Shown here in pieces: positions 21,657 through 34,323 of a stretch of DNA of 64,000 bases (position 1 is the stretch's first letter; each line of letters starts with the position of its first letter). Below the pieces are notes generated by a model. That model was not told where the DNA came from, did not search any database, and saw nothing but the letters and a program-made list of their open reading frames with translations. A program made the translations under genes and the position numbers. Source of the stretch: Zingiber officinale (Eukaryota; Streptophyta; Magnoliopsida; Zingiberales; Zingiberaceae); NCBI RefSeq assembly GCF_018446385.1, contig NC_055990.1:28047891-28111890 (forward strand). Direction: 5' to 3'.

Positions 21657-22440
21657 AATGGCAATCGCGGCTTCTTCATGTTCCAATGCAACTTCATTCT
21701 TGCTCTTTTCCTTATCCCTTTCCCAGTGTCCCTCTTTCTTCTCTCCTTCACCTCCGCAGCAACGACAACTGACACAATCTCTGCACAACATTCTCTGACC
21801 GGAAACCAGACCATCACCTCCGGAGATGGCACGTTCGTGCTCGGCTTCTTCACGCCACCAGGCACAGCGGAGGCAACTACTACATCGGAATCTGGTATAA
21901 TAAGATCTCTGTGCTCACCCCCGTGTGGGTGGCCAACAGAGTCACTCCAGTCACAGACCCAGCCACGTCGGAGCTTAAGATCTCAGACGATGGCAACCTC
22001 GTCCTTCTCAACCAGTTCAAATCCATCATATGGTCCACCAACGCCACCACCATCTCATCCTCCAATTCCACAGTTGCCGTCATCCTTGATAATGGTAATC
22101 TCCAGCTCAGGGATGGATCCAACTCCTCGCTCGTCTTCTGGCAGAGCTTTGATCGCCCCACTGAAACTTATCTTCCTGGTGCCAAGTTGGAGTTCAATAA
22201 GATCACCAAAAGATCCAACACCTCACTTCCTGGAAGAATAAAGTTGACCCTTCTCCTGGGATCTTCACCTTGGAGATGGATCCGACTGGAAGCTTTCAAT
22301 ACTTAATTTCATGGAATATGTCTCGGATATATTGGGCTAGTGGACTGTGGGATGGCCACGAATTTAGTTTAGTACCTGTGGGATTTACGTACCACATGCA
22401 AGTAGTCAATGATACAGAACCAGCCAGTGCTCAGTTTTTG
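21657..22440 (+). pseudogene. G-type lectin S-receptor-like kinase pseudogene, 5' half
   Basis: This is a close copy of the first part of the intact kinase at 61497. It starts at the same ATG (MAIAASSCSNATSFLLF) and covers signal peptide, B-lectin domain (GNQTITSGDGTFVLGFF; VLTPVWVANR; DNGNLQLRDGSNSSLVFWQSFD) and the start of the S-locus glycoprotein region (MEMDPTGSFQYL, MSRIYWASGLWDG). The frame is broken by a change in the signal peptide region (about 21730-21770), a ~10-bp loss near 21870 and a single-base loss near 22214. Similarity fades after about 22418 (QVVNDTE), where retrotransposon A begins. About 300 bp equivalent to 62270-62568 of the intact gene are missing between the two halves. 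It cannot make a receptor. Confidence 0.93.
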
Positions 22441-22481
22441 GGGTCCAAATTAATAATGGAAGTGGTCCAAATTAATAATAA

Positions 22482-22762
22482 TAATAATAATAAAAAATAA
22501 TTTTAAATTAACTTCAATCAACTAATTAAAATTTATTATATTTAATATCATAATCACATCATCATAATTAAAATTGACATAAATCAAATAATAAAAATAA
22601 TACTTCCAAATTTATTATATTTATTACTATACTTATAATTATATATTATATTTAATATTTCCATTATTATTTGAATGACTTATATAAATAAGTCTATTAA
22701 CTTTAGCAAATAATATATAATTATTTTCTATTATATTTTTTTTTTGTTATCTATTAGTTTCA
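22482..22762 (+). repeat. 5' LTR of copia element A
   Basis: Ends TTAGTTTCA, followed by ATTTAGTATCAGAATC, a decayed initiator-Met PBS. The start is inferred by alignment to the right LTR of equal length; the first bases are blurred by an (AAT)n run. Just left, GTCCAAATTAATAATGGAAGTG is partly duplicated. Confidence 0.7.
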
Positions 22763-23280
22763 ATTTAGTATCAGAATCATCTTCTCTTTCTCTCAATTTT
22801 CCTCTTTCGATTTTTTTTTTTTTTTTACAGTAGCTATAGAAGTTTCTATATCTAGGTTTGATATCATCATCTCCAATGCGACAACCTTCGACACCAATAA
22901 CTTTTCTTCTTTTTTTATCAACAACTCATTTCTATAGACGATAATAAATTCGACAACGTCAATTATACTATGACAGAGTTGTTATTTATTTGTTTATTTT
23001 ATTTTTCTCTTCAATTTTTATTTCTTTTCTATTTTTTTTCCGTTCTGTTAGAAAATAAACAAGCAAATAAAAAAAGAGCAAAAACAGATCAGAAAAAAAA
23101 ATAATCATGAGAAAAACAGAGAAAGTAGAAATAAAAAAAATTGTCTTCTTCTTTCTATTCTACTACATTCTCATCACAAAATACATTTTTATTTTTTCAT
23201 ATGATTCTTTTTTTCTGTTAAATTTGATCATAATAACTATTTACTATAGAAATTATAATTTCTTTATTTACTTTGTGTTC
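22763..23280 (+). other. AT-rich leader of element A
   Basis: After the PBS there are T-rich and A-rich runs and no coding signal apart from short chance frames. I see no other structure. Confidence 0.5.
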
Positions 23281-24350
23281 ATGACTTACTCAGTCATATT
23301 GATGGTACTTCATCCCCACCTCAAAAAGATGATCTATCTTATGTTATTTATTTTAAGAAAGATCAGTTAGTCATGTCTTAGTTAATCTCATCAATTACTA
23401 AGTATGTACTTTCCATGCTCGTTGATTTCAACACCTCTCGTCAGGTTTGGGAAGTTCTTAATCATCATTTTGCATCTCACCCTCAAGCACAGGTTCTCCA
23501 ACTTCGTTTATAATTACAATTTGTGCAACGAGGAGATGTCTCTATCAATAATTATATGCAATTAGTCAAGACCATTACCAACAACCTAACTGCAATTGGA
23601 CATCCGTTCTCTGATTTAGAACTATAAATGTCTGTTCTTGCAGGTTTGAGCCCTTAGTATGATAGCTTTGTTCTTAGTGTGATGACTCGCATGGATCAAA
23701 TGTCACTCAAAACTCTTCATGGTGTGCTATCCTCTCATGAAAAACTTCTACAAATACAATCTCAAACGATGTCAAATTCTATATCTTTATCGGCACACAT
23801 GATTAGAAAAGCTCCACAATCTACTCAACATAATCAGTATCCTCCCCAACATAGTCATCAAAATCAGATTGAAGGTTTCAAAGGTCGAGGTCGAGGTCGA
23901 AGTCGAAGTCGAGGTCGAGGACACTGTCAGATTTTCTTCAACTATGGTTATTATACTCAAAATTGTTATAAAAGATATGACTCAAATTTTCGAGGAGGAC
24001 TTGTATCATCAAATCGACCCCTTCATTATCTTGGCAATTTAGTACTCAATCATTTCATTCTGAAGCATTTCCACTCTCCATCCCTCCTAATGCAACATCA
24101 TCGGCTCCTGAAACCCCAAGATGGCATCCAGATTCTGGAGTGACTCATCATGTTACACACGAGTATGATATTCTTACAGAAGCTTCGCCTTATCATGGAC
24201 CCGACATGGTATAAATAGGCAATGACTCAGTTTTGCAAATTGCTAACATTGAAAATACATCTTTTCATTTATGCGGTCGTACTTTTTGCATGCGTAATAC
24301 TCTTCATGTTCCTACTATCACTAAAAATTTACTTTCCGTACGTCAATTGC
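23281..24350 (+). pseudogene. Gag and protease remnant of copia element A
   Basis: Translated in shifting frames, the region reads as a UBN2-type copia Gag: VWEVLNHHFASHPQAQ, NNYMQLVKTITNNLTAIGH, SFVLSVMTRMDQMSLKTLHGVLSSHE, then an Arg/Gly-rich block (GRGRGRSRSRGRG) and a damaged zinc knuckle (CQIFFNYGYYTQNC, second Cys lost). The protease follows near 24125 with PDSGVTHHVT, then LHVPTITKNLLSVRQL. Stops interrupt the frame near 23379, 23511, 23626, 23657 and 24213. Confidence 0.75.
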
Positions 24351-24498
24351 TCTTGATAATAATATGTTTTTTTAAATTTCATCCTCATCATTGTCTTGTG
24401 AAGTATCTGCGATAAGAACTATTCTATTATAAGGGGACACTAAAAACGATCTTTATCATCTTCAACGCATCTCTCTCAAAACCTTTGTTCGAGAATGC

Positions 24499-25639
24499 AT
24501 GGACAAATTCTCTTGGCATGTAAGTCTTGGTCATCCATCCCTACGTCTTGTTCAGGATATTATTAATCATTTTGGTTTACCAACTTCTTTAGCGTCATCA
24601 TCTCATTTATGTGAAGCTTGTTTGACAACAAAATCTCATAAACTACCTTTTGCATCCTCTACTCACAACTCTAATTTTCCTTTAGAAATTATTCACTCTG
24701 ATATATGGGGTCTTGCTCCTATTATTTCTAATAAGGATTTTCTTTACTATGTTATTTTCATTGATAACTTTAGCAAGTTCACTTGTATTTTCCTTATGAA
24801 AAGAAAATTTGATCTCTTAGATATTTTTTGTCATTTTCAAAAGCATGTTGAGTGTTATTTTGATCATAAAATACTCTCCCTTCATTTTGATTGGGGTGGA
24901 GAGTATCAAGCGCTTCATCGTCATCTTACTTCCTCTGGCATCCTCCATTAAGTCTCTTGTCCCAACACTCCTGAACAAAATAGATCCGTCAAGAGAAAAC
25001 ATCGTCATGTGGTTAAAACTTCCTTAGCTCTTCTTAATCATGCCTCAGTTCCACTTAAATTTTGGGATGACGCCGTCCAAATCGTAGTCTTCCTTATCAA
25101 TCATTTACCCACTCCACTACTTCCAAATAAATGTCCCTTGGAGAGACTTTATAATCGTCCTTTAGATTACTCTTTCTTTCGTATTTTGGTTGTGCATGTT
25201 ATCCTTGGCTACGACCTTACTCTAAACACAAGTTAAACCCTCACTCTCAACAATTTGTTTTCCTTGGTTATAGTAATTTACATCATGGGTACCGTTGCCT
25301 CCATATTTCTTTCGAGCGGATATATATTTCTCGACATATTACTTTTGATGAGTCTCTTTTTATGTTTACAGTTATTACCTCAGATCCTCCTTCAGATAAT
25401 CAAGGAACCTATCTAGTATCACTAAGTAATATACTAAAATCCTCACAGATTACTTCATCAGGACATATTGAAAGTACAAGGGGGAATGATATCTTGGGTC
25501 CTACTCCATCTCCATAAATTCGTTTAGACTTAGCGGCTAGTGGTGATCTATTCTCTAGTTTTGATTCCAATCTGTCTGACCACTCATCTTCTAGTAGCTC
25601 TGATGATGATACTCCTCAATGAATGCTTCCTCTAAGTGA
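24499..25639 (+). pseudogene. Integrase remnant of copia element A
   Basis: The zinc-binding HHCC part is clear (WHVSLGHPSLRLVQDI, then CEACLTTKSHKLPF), then the GAG-pre-integrase and core: IHSDIWGLAPIISNKDFLYYVIFIDNFSKF and FDWGGEYQ, where the usual S/D at the second acidic site is altered to D-W-G-G-E. A stop at 24949 cuts the core before NTPEQN. The C-terminal part continues in other frames to about 25620 (FVFLGYSNLHHGYRC, RHITFDESLF). It ends where element B is inserted at 25640. Confidence 0.8.
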
Positions 25640-27025
25640 TGTTGGTGCAGGAAGCATCCGACGATCGAACTCGTGTTTTGATAATGGCAAAGGGTTCAAA
25701 GTTAAGTTGTGTTATTATCTAACGTACTTAAATGAGGTTTCAGGAAAGTCCTAACTGCGGTTAGGCAGGTGAAAATCCTAAGGGGTGGTAACCTTAGGTC
25801 CTAGGGGGTGGTAACCCTAGGTGAAGGAAAAACCCTAGGGGGTGATAACCCTAGGTCCTAGGGGGCAGAAACCCTAGGTGGAGGAAAATCCTAAGGGGGG
25901 TAACCTTAGGTCCTAGGGGGTGGTAACCTTATGTGGAGAAAAATCCTAGGGGGTGGTAACCCTAGGTCCTAGGGGGTGGTAACCCTAGGAAGAAAGTCCA
26001 GTCAGTTTGGAGGACCGGACTAGCATCAGGTGATCTCTCCTGAGGGGAGTAGGTGAGGACGCGTTCCCCGGAAGAGGGAACAGTAGGCGTCGGTTTGACC
26101 TAGGGTTTCTAGTCGAAAATCCAAAGTCAGAACCGGACAGTCTGAAAACTGTCAAACTTAAGCTTCTTATATTCTGTTTTGTTCTAACTCTGTTTTGCAG
26201 GAAACTAACAGTTTTGTGCAGGGCTAGAATTGACCAGGATCGGTCGACCGAACCTTGGGATCGGTCGACCGAACTCCCAAGCCAGCAGATCAGAATCCCA
26301 GAGATTGGACCAGGCTCGACCAGAGGATCGGTCGACCGAACCTTGGGATCGGTCGACCGAACCAAGGATCAGCGACGATTAGATCAGGCCAGGTTGATCG
26401 GGTTAGAGAAGCAGATCGGTCGATCGAACGGCGGGATCAGTCGACCGAACTTGGGATAAGACTTGACCAAATCGAAGCGGAACGACCGGATCGAGCAGAT
26501 CGGATAGGAGGAGATCGCCTGATTGGTCGACCGAACGCGGGGATCGGTCGACCGATCTGCTTTGGGTCAAAGCTAATCCCGAACTTTGAGGATCTGGATC
26601 AGATCCATAAAAGCTATAAAAGGGGCTTTGAGCTGCAGCTTCAGGAATCAATTCAAACATAACATACTGTGCACTTATACGCTGCTCCAAACGCTCAAAC
26701 GACGCTTTGCCACTCTGACATCTGACGACTGCTTCCTTCAACATTTGTATTGTCGGTATTGCAAATTCTTTATTTAAGTTCTTGTACTCGAAAGTTGTAA
26801 AAGATTTGTAATATTATAGTTGTTGCCCACCGAAAGCGATCCACGATCGCGGGCCTTGGAGTAGGAGTCGCCCTAGGCTCCGAACCAAGTAAACCCTTGG
26901 TGTCTTCTATGTGGTTGCTTTACTTATTTTGACTGCTTTACTCTTAAAACATTTTTTATCGAACGAAATAGCCACGAGCGCTATTCTCCCCTCCCGCCTC
27001 CCCTCTAGCGCTTCTCGATCCTACA
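25640..27025 (+). repeat. 5' LTR of element B
   Basis: From TGTTGGTGCAGGAAGCATCC to CGATCCTACA. It contains a minisatellite of ~56 bp units at 25757-25990 (units begin near 25796, 25853, 25908, 25964, with 'ggtcctagggggtggtaaccctag'). A set of eight GATCGGTCGACCGA-type palindromes lies between 26236 and 26560, then TATA-like GCTATAAAAGG near 26609. The pre-end stretch is 'aaacccttggtgtcttctatgtgg'. Confidence 0.9.
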
Positions 27026-27027
27026 AT

Positions 27028-27041
27028 TGGTATCAGAGCGG
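27028..27041 (+). other. PBS of element B
   Basis: TGGTATCAGAGCGG starts three bases after the 5' LTR end; this is the initiator-Met tRNA type. Confidence 0.85.
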
Positions 27042-27282
27042 GGTAACTTCGATTTGGTGCAACCACCAATCAAGCAATTTTTCGTGGTATTTTCAGTTTT
27101 TTTGTCGGAGTCGACCGGAATTAGTATAATTACTATATTCCGATCTATTTCTCGCTCGAATCGATTTTTGCTCGAAGTTGGTGCAACACCACTCGAGTTC
27201 ATTTTTCCTTTATACATCCCACACTACTAATCCAAGACCTAATCTTGGAACAAATTCGCTTTCTTTGTGTGCAGGTTTTAAA

Positions 27283-28834
27283 ATGGCACTTCAAGAAGGT
27301 TATAGCAACGCTCGACCATACTCTTCACCGGAGACGACTTCGGGTACTGGAAGGGCCGGATGGAGGCGTATCTCCAGACTCATTTTGAAGTATGGATGAT
27401 CGTCAAAACCGGGCTCCAACTACCAACTGATGGCACCGACAAGCAACTACCATACGAGGACTGAGACGCAACACTAATAAAGAAAGTAGAAGCAAACGCA
27501 AAGGTAACCTGTATACTCCAGTGTGGTCTAACAAAGGAGGAACTCAATAGAGTAGGACCGTTCTCAAGTGCAAAAGAGCTATGAGAAAAGCTAATCGAAC
27601 TACATGAGGGTACATCAGAAACCAAGGTAAGTGAGCGAGATCTTCTTTTCAATAAATTATATAATATTAAAATGCAGGAAAATGAGACGGCTAGTCAACT
27701 CCACGCCCGAATACAAGATCTACTCAATGGGCTTCACGTGATCAGACAGAAAGTGGAGAACCGTGATATATTGAGGTATGCCTTAAATGCCTTCCCGAGA
27801 AATGCCTTGTGGGCATCCATGGTAGATGCCTACAAGGTTTCTATGGATTTGTCTTCCATTAAATTAGATTAACTCTTCTCTGAATTTGAATTGCATGAGC
27901 AGACTAATGCACGCTCGATAGAGAAGGGTATAGCTTTGGTTGCAGGTAGTAGCATGATGCGCGAACCGAGATCGAGGCATAGAACCGAACCAGAGTCAGA
28001 TGAAGAACCTAACTCAAAAAATGAAGGCGACGAACTTATGACTGAACTCGTCAACTTAGTAAGAAAACTCTACCAGAAAAAGAAAGGCTTCACCAAGAAA
28101 GACCTCAAGAAGGCAATTCGATCCAAAGAGGCTCAACCAAAGTCAAAGGTAAAATTCGAAGTAACATGCTACGGCTGCAATCAGAAGGGGCACTTCAAAG
28201 CCAACTGCCCAAATCAAAAGGATGCAAAGAAGCAGCAATGGAAAAGAAGGCTCTGAAGGCGACCTAGGACGAATCATCCTTGGAAGAATCCGACGACGAA
28301 GAACTTAAACAGACGAGTTTTCTCGCGATGACAGCCCGGGACTACATCAAAGAATTTGGAAGTGAGGACGAATCGGAAGCTGAGTCCGAGAGAAGCTACG
28401 GATCCGTATCCATTTTCGAAGGGTCTGACCCCGCTGTAAGTATCCCACGTTTATACAATTTAGTAAATTACTTAATAAGAAAATTAGCAAAATCAAACAT
28501 TAGGATCAAGTCATTTCTAAAGGAGGTAACAACCCTTAAAGAAGTGACTAACTTCGAATCCTTACCTGACCCAGTTCAGACTGGAAACTCAACTCAAGTC
28601 AAAAAGCTTGAGGAAGAAATTTCTAGCCTGAAAACTCAGGTCAAGGATTTGAAGAAAATGTTGGAACAGTTTTCTTTGGCCTCCAAGAACCTTGACCTAA
28701 TTCTTGGAAAACAAAGAGTCATTTACAACAGGTCCGAATTAGGATTTAAAACTAAATATCGATCTTATTTATCGTTAGTGAATAGATCAAATAATAGTAA
28801 AATAGTCCAAGCATGGGTACCTAAGTCCAACTAG
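27283..28834 (+). pseudogene. Gag of element B
   Basis: It starts MALQEGYSNARP and shifts frame near 27318 into FTGDDFGYWKGRMEAYL, the usual start of the UBN2 Gag domain. The domain continues through CGLTKEEL, KLIELHEGT, LHARIQDLLNGL and AFPRNALWASMVDAYKV. A CCHC knuckle (CYGCNQKGHFKANC) lies near 28174-28215. An acidic/Ser region and a coiled coil (KKLEEEISSLKTQVKDLKK) follow, and it closes with AWVPKSN. Stops at about 27464, 27584 and 27869, and a second frameshift near 28255, break it. Confidence 0.85.
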
Positions 28835-30272
28835 TTAATCAAGTTGGGCTTGGTCAATATTGGGTCCCCAAGGATCAAGTACACAACCTTGATAGATCAT
28901 ATCGAGGCTATGATCCAGGGGAAGCCAAAAGAAAAACTGTATTAATAAAAAGATAAATCATCAAAAGAAAATAATTAAATATTAAATTAAATTAAAAACT
29001 TAAATCTAAGTTATAAATTAAACCATAAAAGGTAAATCAATAATATAGGAGGAGACTTCAGATTAGCTGGCATCTCCAAAACTAACCTACCCGGCAGGGT
29101 AATTAGAACTAATTAGAAAAGGGAACAAGTTTAATTTGACCTATGGTACTGGTGAAATTTTGGATGATAGTACGTTAGAGAAGCTTAGTCTATGCATGTC
29201 TAGGAAGATATGACTTCGACCTGGTGCATTTGGCTAAGTGGAACTAACCGAAGCTACCCTTTATGGATCCTAACCAGTTAGACCAAGGTTTTGTATTAAG
29301 TTCAGTGGATGAGACTATTTGGAAAATCTCGAAGGCATAGTTACTTTAATGATGTCCAAGTGACTCACCATAGCCCAGAAGTTTATCCAAAGAATACTAT
29401 TTGTTGAGCCCAAAACTAAACTTGAATCTAACACAAAGTTAAACCAAATCATATAACTGAACCCAATTCATCTCACAAAATTATAGGATCCCCTGATTGA
29501 AAAATTTAGATTGGGTGAGATGACTAAGGACAAAATTAAATTAATTAAAATCAAATTAAATTAATTAAAATTAAATTAAATTAATTAAAATCAAAATAAA
29601 TTAACTAAAATTAAATTAAATTAACTAAAATCGAATTAAATTAATTAAAATTAAATTTAATTAATTAAAATTAAAATAAATGAACTAAAATAAAATTAAA
29701 TTAATTAAAATTAAATTAAATTAATTAAAAATCAAATTAAATAAATTAAAATCTTTTAAAATTATTTAAAAACTCTTTTAAAATTTATTTAAAAACTCTT
29801 TTAAAATTATTTTAAAACACTTTAAATTTTATTTAAAAACTCTTTTAAAATTTATTTAAAAACTCTTTTAAAATTATTTAAAAACTCTTTAAAATTTATT
29901 TAAAAACTCTTTTTAAATTTATTTAAAAACTCTTTTTAAATTTATTTAAAAACTCTTTTAAATTTATTTTAAAACTCTTTTAAAATTTATTCAAAAACAC
30001 TTTTAAAATTATTTAAAAACTTATTTAAAAATTATTTCAAAAACTTATTTTTTAAAAAAAATATTAAAAAAAACTTATTTAAAAATTATTTTTAAAACTT
30101 ATTTTAAAAAGTTCACAAATTACCTTAACCAATTTAATTAACTTAACCAACACCTATTTAAATCCAATTAGATTAAATCAATAAATCATCTCACAATCAC
30201 TCATTTGGGAGCTAACTTCAATCAAACTATCTTTTCATCAAAATGATACCAATTCAGATACTTTATGTGTAG
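28835..30272 (+). repeat. Gag-pol spacer of element B with two AT-rich tandem arrays
   Basis: The first 650 bp are non-coding and match the post-gag spacer of element E ('ggatgatagtacgttagagaagctt', 'atgcatgtctaggaagatatgactt'). At 29505-29745 an array with a ~20-bp period built on AAATTAAATTAATTAAAAT follows. At 29752-30110 comes an array with a ~22-bp period built on TATTTAAAAACTCTTTTAAAA. No gene is seen. Confidence 0.75.
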
Positions 30273-33200
30273 GAATTGGATCAATGGATGTTGGATAGTG
30301 GATGCTCCAGACATATGATTGGAGATAGATTGAAGTTCACAAAGCTCAAGTTAAAAAATCTAGGCTCAGTTGCATTCGGCAACGACGGTAAACATAAGGT
30401 AATCGGAAGAGGTAACATCGAATTCAATTCAGACTTTATTATTTGAAAAGTTTTATTAGTTGAAAATTTTTAACTTTAATTTACTCAGCATCAGCCAATT
30501 ATGTGATAGTGATTACTTAGTTAACTTTACCAAATCTGGGTGTACAATTAAAAATGCTTTTAACCCTGAAGTTATATTTAAGGGCATTAGGACAAATAAT
30601 GTATACACAATTAACCTACCAACATCCTCAAAGTGTCTCCTGACACAACACGAGGAAACTGAGCTATGGCACAGGAGACTAGGTCACACTCATACTAGAC
30701 TCATTTCAAAAATGAGTCAAAATGATCTAGTTAGAGGTCTACCCAAATTAAAATTCATTGATAATTCAACATGTGATGCTTGTCAACAAGGTAAATAAAC
30801 CAAGTCAAACCATAAGTTAACCAACCTAAATAGAACAATTTCAATACTTGAACTCCTTCACCTAGACTTGTTTGATTCGCATGGAGCCAAGTCACTAAGC
30901 AAAAATCAATATTGCTTAGTAATAATCGATGACTACTCAAGATTTACTTGGGTAAAATTTTTAAAAACTAAAGATGAAACTTTTGAAGTATTTAAAATCC
31001 TTTGTAAATTAATAGAAAATGAAAAAGACACTCAAATAAAAAGGATCAGAAGTGATCATGGGGGGAAATTTGAAAACAATAACTTTATTGAATTTTGTGA
31101 ACTTAATATGTATAAGCATGAATACTCTTGCCCTAGGACCCCTCAACAAAATGGTCTAGTAGAACGTAAAAACAGAACTCTACAAGAAGCCACTAGGACC
31201 ATGCTAAATGAATATAAACTATCTAATTAATTCTAGGCTGAAGCAATTAATACAACTAGTTATATACAAAATAGGATTTTAATTAACAAATTTCAGAATA
31301 AATACCCTATGAAATTTACTATAATAAAATTCCTAACTTAAACTATTTAAAAGTATTTGGGTGTAAAGTATTCATTTTAAACACTAAAGACTACTTAGGG
31401 AAATTTTCATCAAAAACAACCCCAGGAATATTTTTAGGGTACTCAACAACTAGTAGGGCATATAGAGTTTACAACAAAAACACCCTAAAAGTTGAAGAAA
31501 CAATAAATGTAATATTTGATGAAGAAAATAAACCACCCAATATAATAAATAATAATACAAAAAATATTAATTCAAGAAACACAGAAAATGATAACGAAAT
31601 TCAACCTGAAGTTAATGAATCACAAGAACCAATTACCTACCCAAATATAAGACCAACTAGAACAAGTACTAATCACCCACCTGACCAAATATTGGGTGAC
31701 CCAACTTAAGGAGTCAGAACTAGGTCATCTTACAGGAACCTAAGCCAAATAGCCTTGATTTCCAAAATTGAACCCAAAACTATAGATGAAGCCCTACCAG
31801 ATCCAGACTGGACCTTAGCAATGCAAGAAGAATTAACCCAATTTGAAAGAAATCATGTCTGGGAATCAATGCTTAAACCCGTTAACAAGACCATAATTGA
31901 TACTAAATGGGTCTTTAGAAACAAATTAAATGATCAAGGCGAAATAGTTAGAAACAAAGGTAGGTTAGTAGCTAAAGGATTCAATCAAATAGAAGGGTTA
32001 GACTATGACGAGACCTATGCCCCTGTAGCCAGACTTGAATCCATTAGGATGTTGCTGGCCTATGCAGCACATAAGGGATTCAAGCTATTTCAAATAGATG
32101 TAAAATCTGTATTTTTAATGGATTTATTAAAGAAGAGGTATATGTATGCCAACCCCCGGATTTGAGGACTTAGAACAACCAACCCATGTCTTTAGACTAA
32201 AAAAGACTCTATATGGACTAAAACAAGCACCTAGGGCTTGGTATGAACGTCTGTCCAATTATCTAATATCAAAAGGATTCAACCAAGATCAAATAGATCC
32301 AACCCTTTTTGTAAAAACCTTAGAAAAAGATATTTTTATAGTCCAAATTTACGTAGATGATATTATTTTTGGATCAACCAACTCTAAATTTCTAGAAGAA
32401 TTCACCAAACTAATGGAAAATGAATTTGAAATGAGTCTGGTAGGTGAACTTAATTTCTTCTTAGGTTTACAAATTAAGCAAATCAAAGATAGAATTTATA
32501 TCTATCAAACTAAATATGCTAAGGAATTAATTAGAAAATTTGGAATGGAGAACAAAAAATTATTAATACACCAATGGATACTAATACTAAAATTGACTCA
32601 GACTTAGAAGATAAACCAGTAGACTTGAAATACTATCGAAGTGTGATAGGAAGTCTACTATACCTAACTACGAGCTGACCAGACATTATTTTCGTAGTAG
32701 GTATGTGTGCAAGATACCAATCTTGTGCAAAAGAGTCTCACTGAACCCTTGTCAAAAGAATCCTTAGGCATATTAAGAGAAGCCTAAATGTAGGACTTTG
32801 GTACCCTAGATCTTGCACCCTTGATCTAACCAGCTACTCTGACTCAGACTATGCCAAGTGCAAGCTAGATAGAAAAAGTACAAGTGGTAGCTGTCAATTT
32901 CTAGGACAATGCCTAGTAAGTTGGTCAAACAGAAAGCAACACTGTGTTGCTTTATCTACCACTGAACCTGAATATATAGCCCTAGGTGAATGCACATCTC
33001 AGTTACTATGGATGATGCATACCCTTAAAGACTATCAACTAGAATATCAAAAATACTAAAATCTCAATTGACAACATAAGTTCAATCAATTTAACCAAAA
33101 ATCCAATTCACCATTCAAGGACTAAACACATAGATATAAAACATCATTTTGTAAGGGAGCACGTAGCTAGGGGAGATGTTGTACTTAACTACGTTGAGTC

Positions 33201-33294
33201 CAAATCAAACCTAGCTGACATATTCACAAAACCCTTACATGAACTTGAGTTTAGTGCACTTAGAAGACAGATAGGAATGTGTTTAGTAGAATAG
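30273..33294 (+). pseudogene. Pol of element B (protease-integrase-RT-RNase H)
   Basis: Protease begins near 30285 (WMLDSGCSRHMIGD). Then come LLSISQLCDSDYLVNF, integrase HHCC (LWHRRLGHTHTRLI, CDACQQGK), core (HLDLFDSHGAKSL, IRSDHGGKFE, CPRTPQQNGLVERKNRTLQEA), RT ([52 protein letters not shown]) and RNase H ([43 protein letters not shown]). Frames shift near 30450, 32140 and 32570. Stops break it, for example at 30796, 31228 and in 31240-31750. In RT the usual FLNG is FLMD, next to the 32140 frameshift. It ends at TAG 33292-33294. Confidence 0.9.
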
Positions 33295-34323
33295 AATGTA
33301 TTCAGCTTGATTTTTATATTTTTTTTTAAATTCTAAGAAAAATGTTGTTTTCAAAATCCCAAATTTACTAGACTTTCAAAAATTTGAATTTAGCCTAAGC
33401 ACAAACCCTAGAAAACATGTTCCCCTAGTTTTCAGCCAGAGCATCTCACAAACACCCTAGGCTTAACTTGCTTGTGTTTGAAATAAACTTAGAACGGCGT
33501 GAGACGCATAGGGTACAACCTAGACTTTAGTATGCTTATTTTTATGCATCGCAGTAAGTCTGGGCATTAAATACCAAAAATATAGTAATCAAGTTAAGTG
33601 ATCCTGACTTAGTCAAATCTAACTGGATTTTCAACTTAACTTGACTAACCAAGTGAAAGTTGTTACCCTCTAAGTAAGCAGTTAGTAGCTAGTAGTTAGA
33701 CATTTGGCTCAGGGGATTAAATGATTTCTCATGCTTGGAGGATTACTTGAATTTGAATGAATGACCTCAATTAAATTTTTTTATGAGTTAAGCCCCTCCC
33801 TCTTTGCATCTAAAATTTAACTAAGTCTCTCAAAACTTATCACAAAACTTTTTTTTCAAAAGGAAAAAGCTTTTTTAAATTTAACTAAGTGTTTTGATAT
33901 CACAAAACTAGCTAAGTTATTTCTCAAAGTTGAAATAATTTATGACTTAGCTAAAAGTCTTACAAGAACATTTTCTTCTAAAAAGCTAAGTATTTTTTTC
34001 AAAGTATGACTAAACCGTTCTCAAAATCTTTTTCAAATCTACCTAAATACATGGTTTCTTTACTCTCCTTATATTTTGATGTATGGCAAAGGGGGAGAGT
34101 AGCATAAAATTAAAAAGAAAACTCTAATTAAGGGGGAGCCTTACACCTTAAAGTTTTAGCTTAAGTTTTTTTGCGTCTAAAAATTGTTTGCGTCTAAAAT
34201 TGTTTACTTATGCTTGCTCATACTAAAACTTAAAAAAAAAAATTGTTACTTGTGCATCTGCTTACTTATGCTTGTTTTTACTTAACATTAAATTTCGATT
34301 GCCATAATCAAGAAGGGGGAGAT
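33295..34323 (+). other. Non-coding 3' spacer and polypurine tract of element B
   Basis: No ORF is present, unlike element C at the same place. The region has T-rich DNA, an internal tract AAAGGGGGAGAG near 34088, another AAGGGGGAG near 34131, and the LTR-proximal tract GAAGGGGGAGAT at 34312-34323. Repeated polypurine tracts before the 3' LTR are a Sirevirus trait. Confidence 0.7.

Noticed and set aside
26214..26744. Overlapping open frames on both strands (81, 135 and 113 codons)
   Set aside because: They arise from the GATCGGTCGACCGA palindrome array in the LTR of element B, which is open in several frames by composition.
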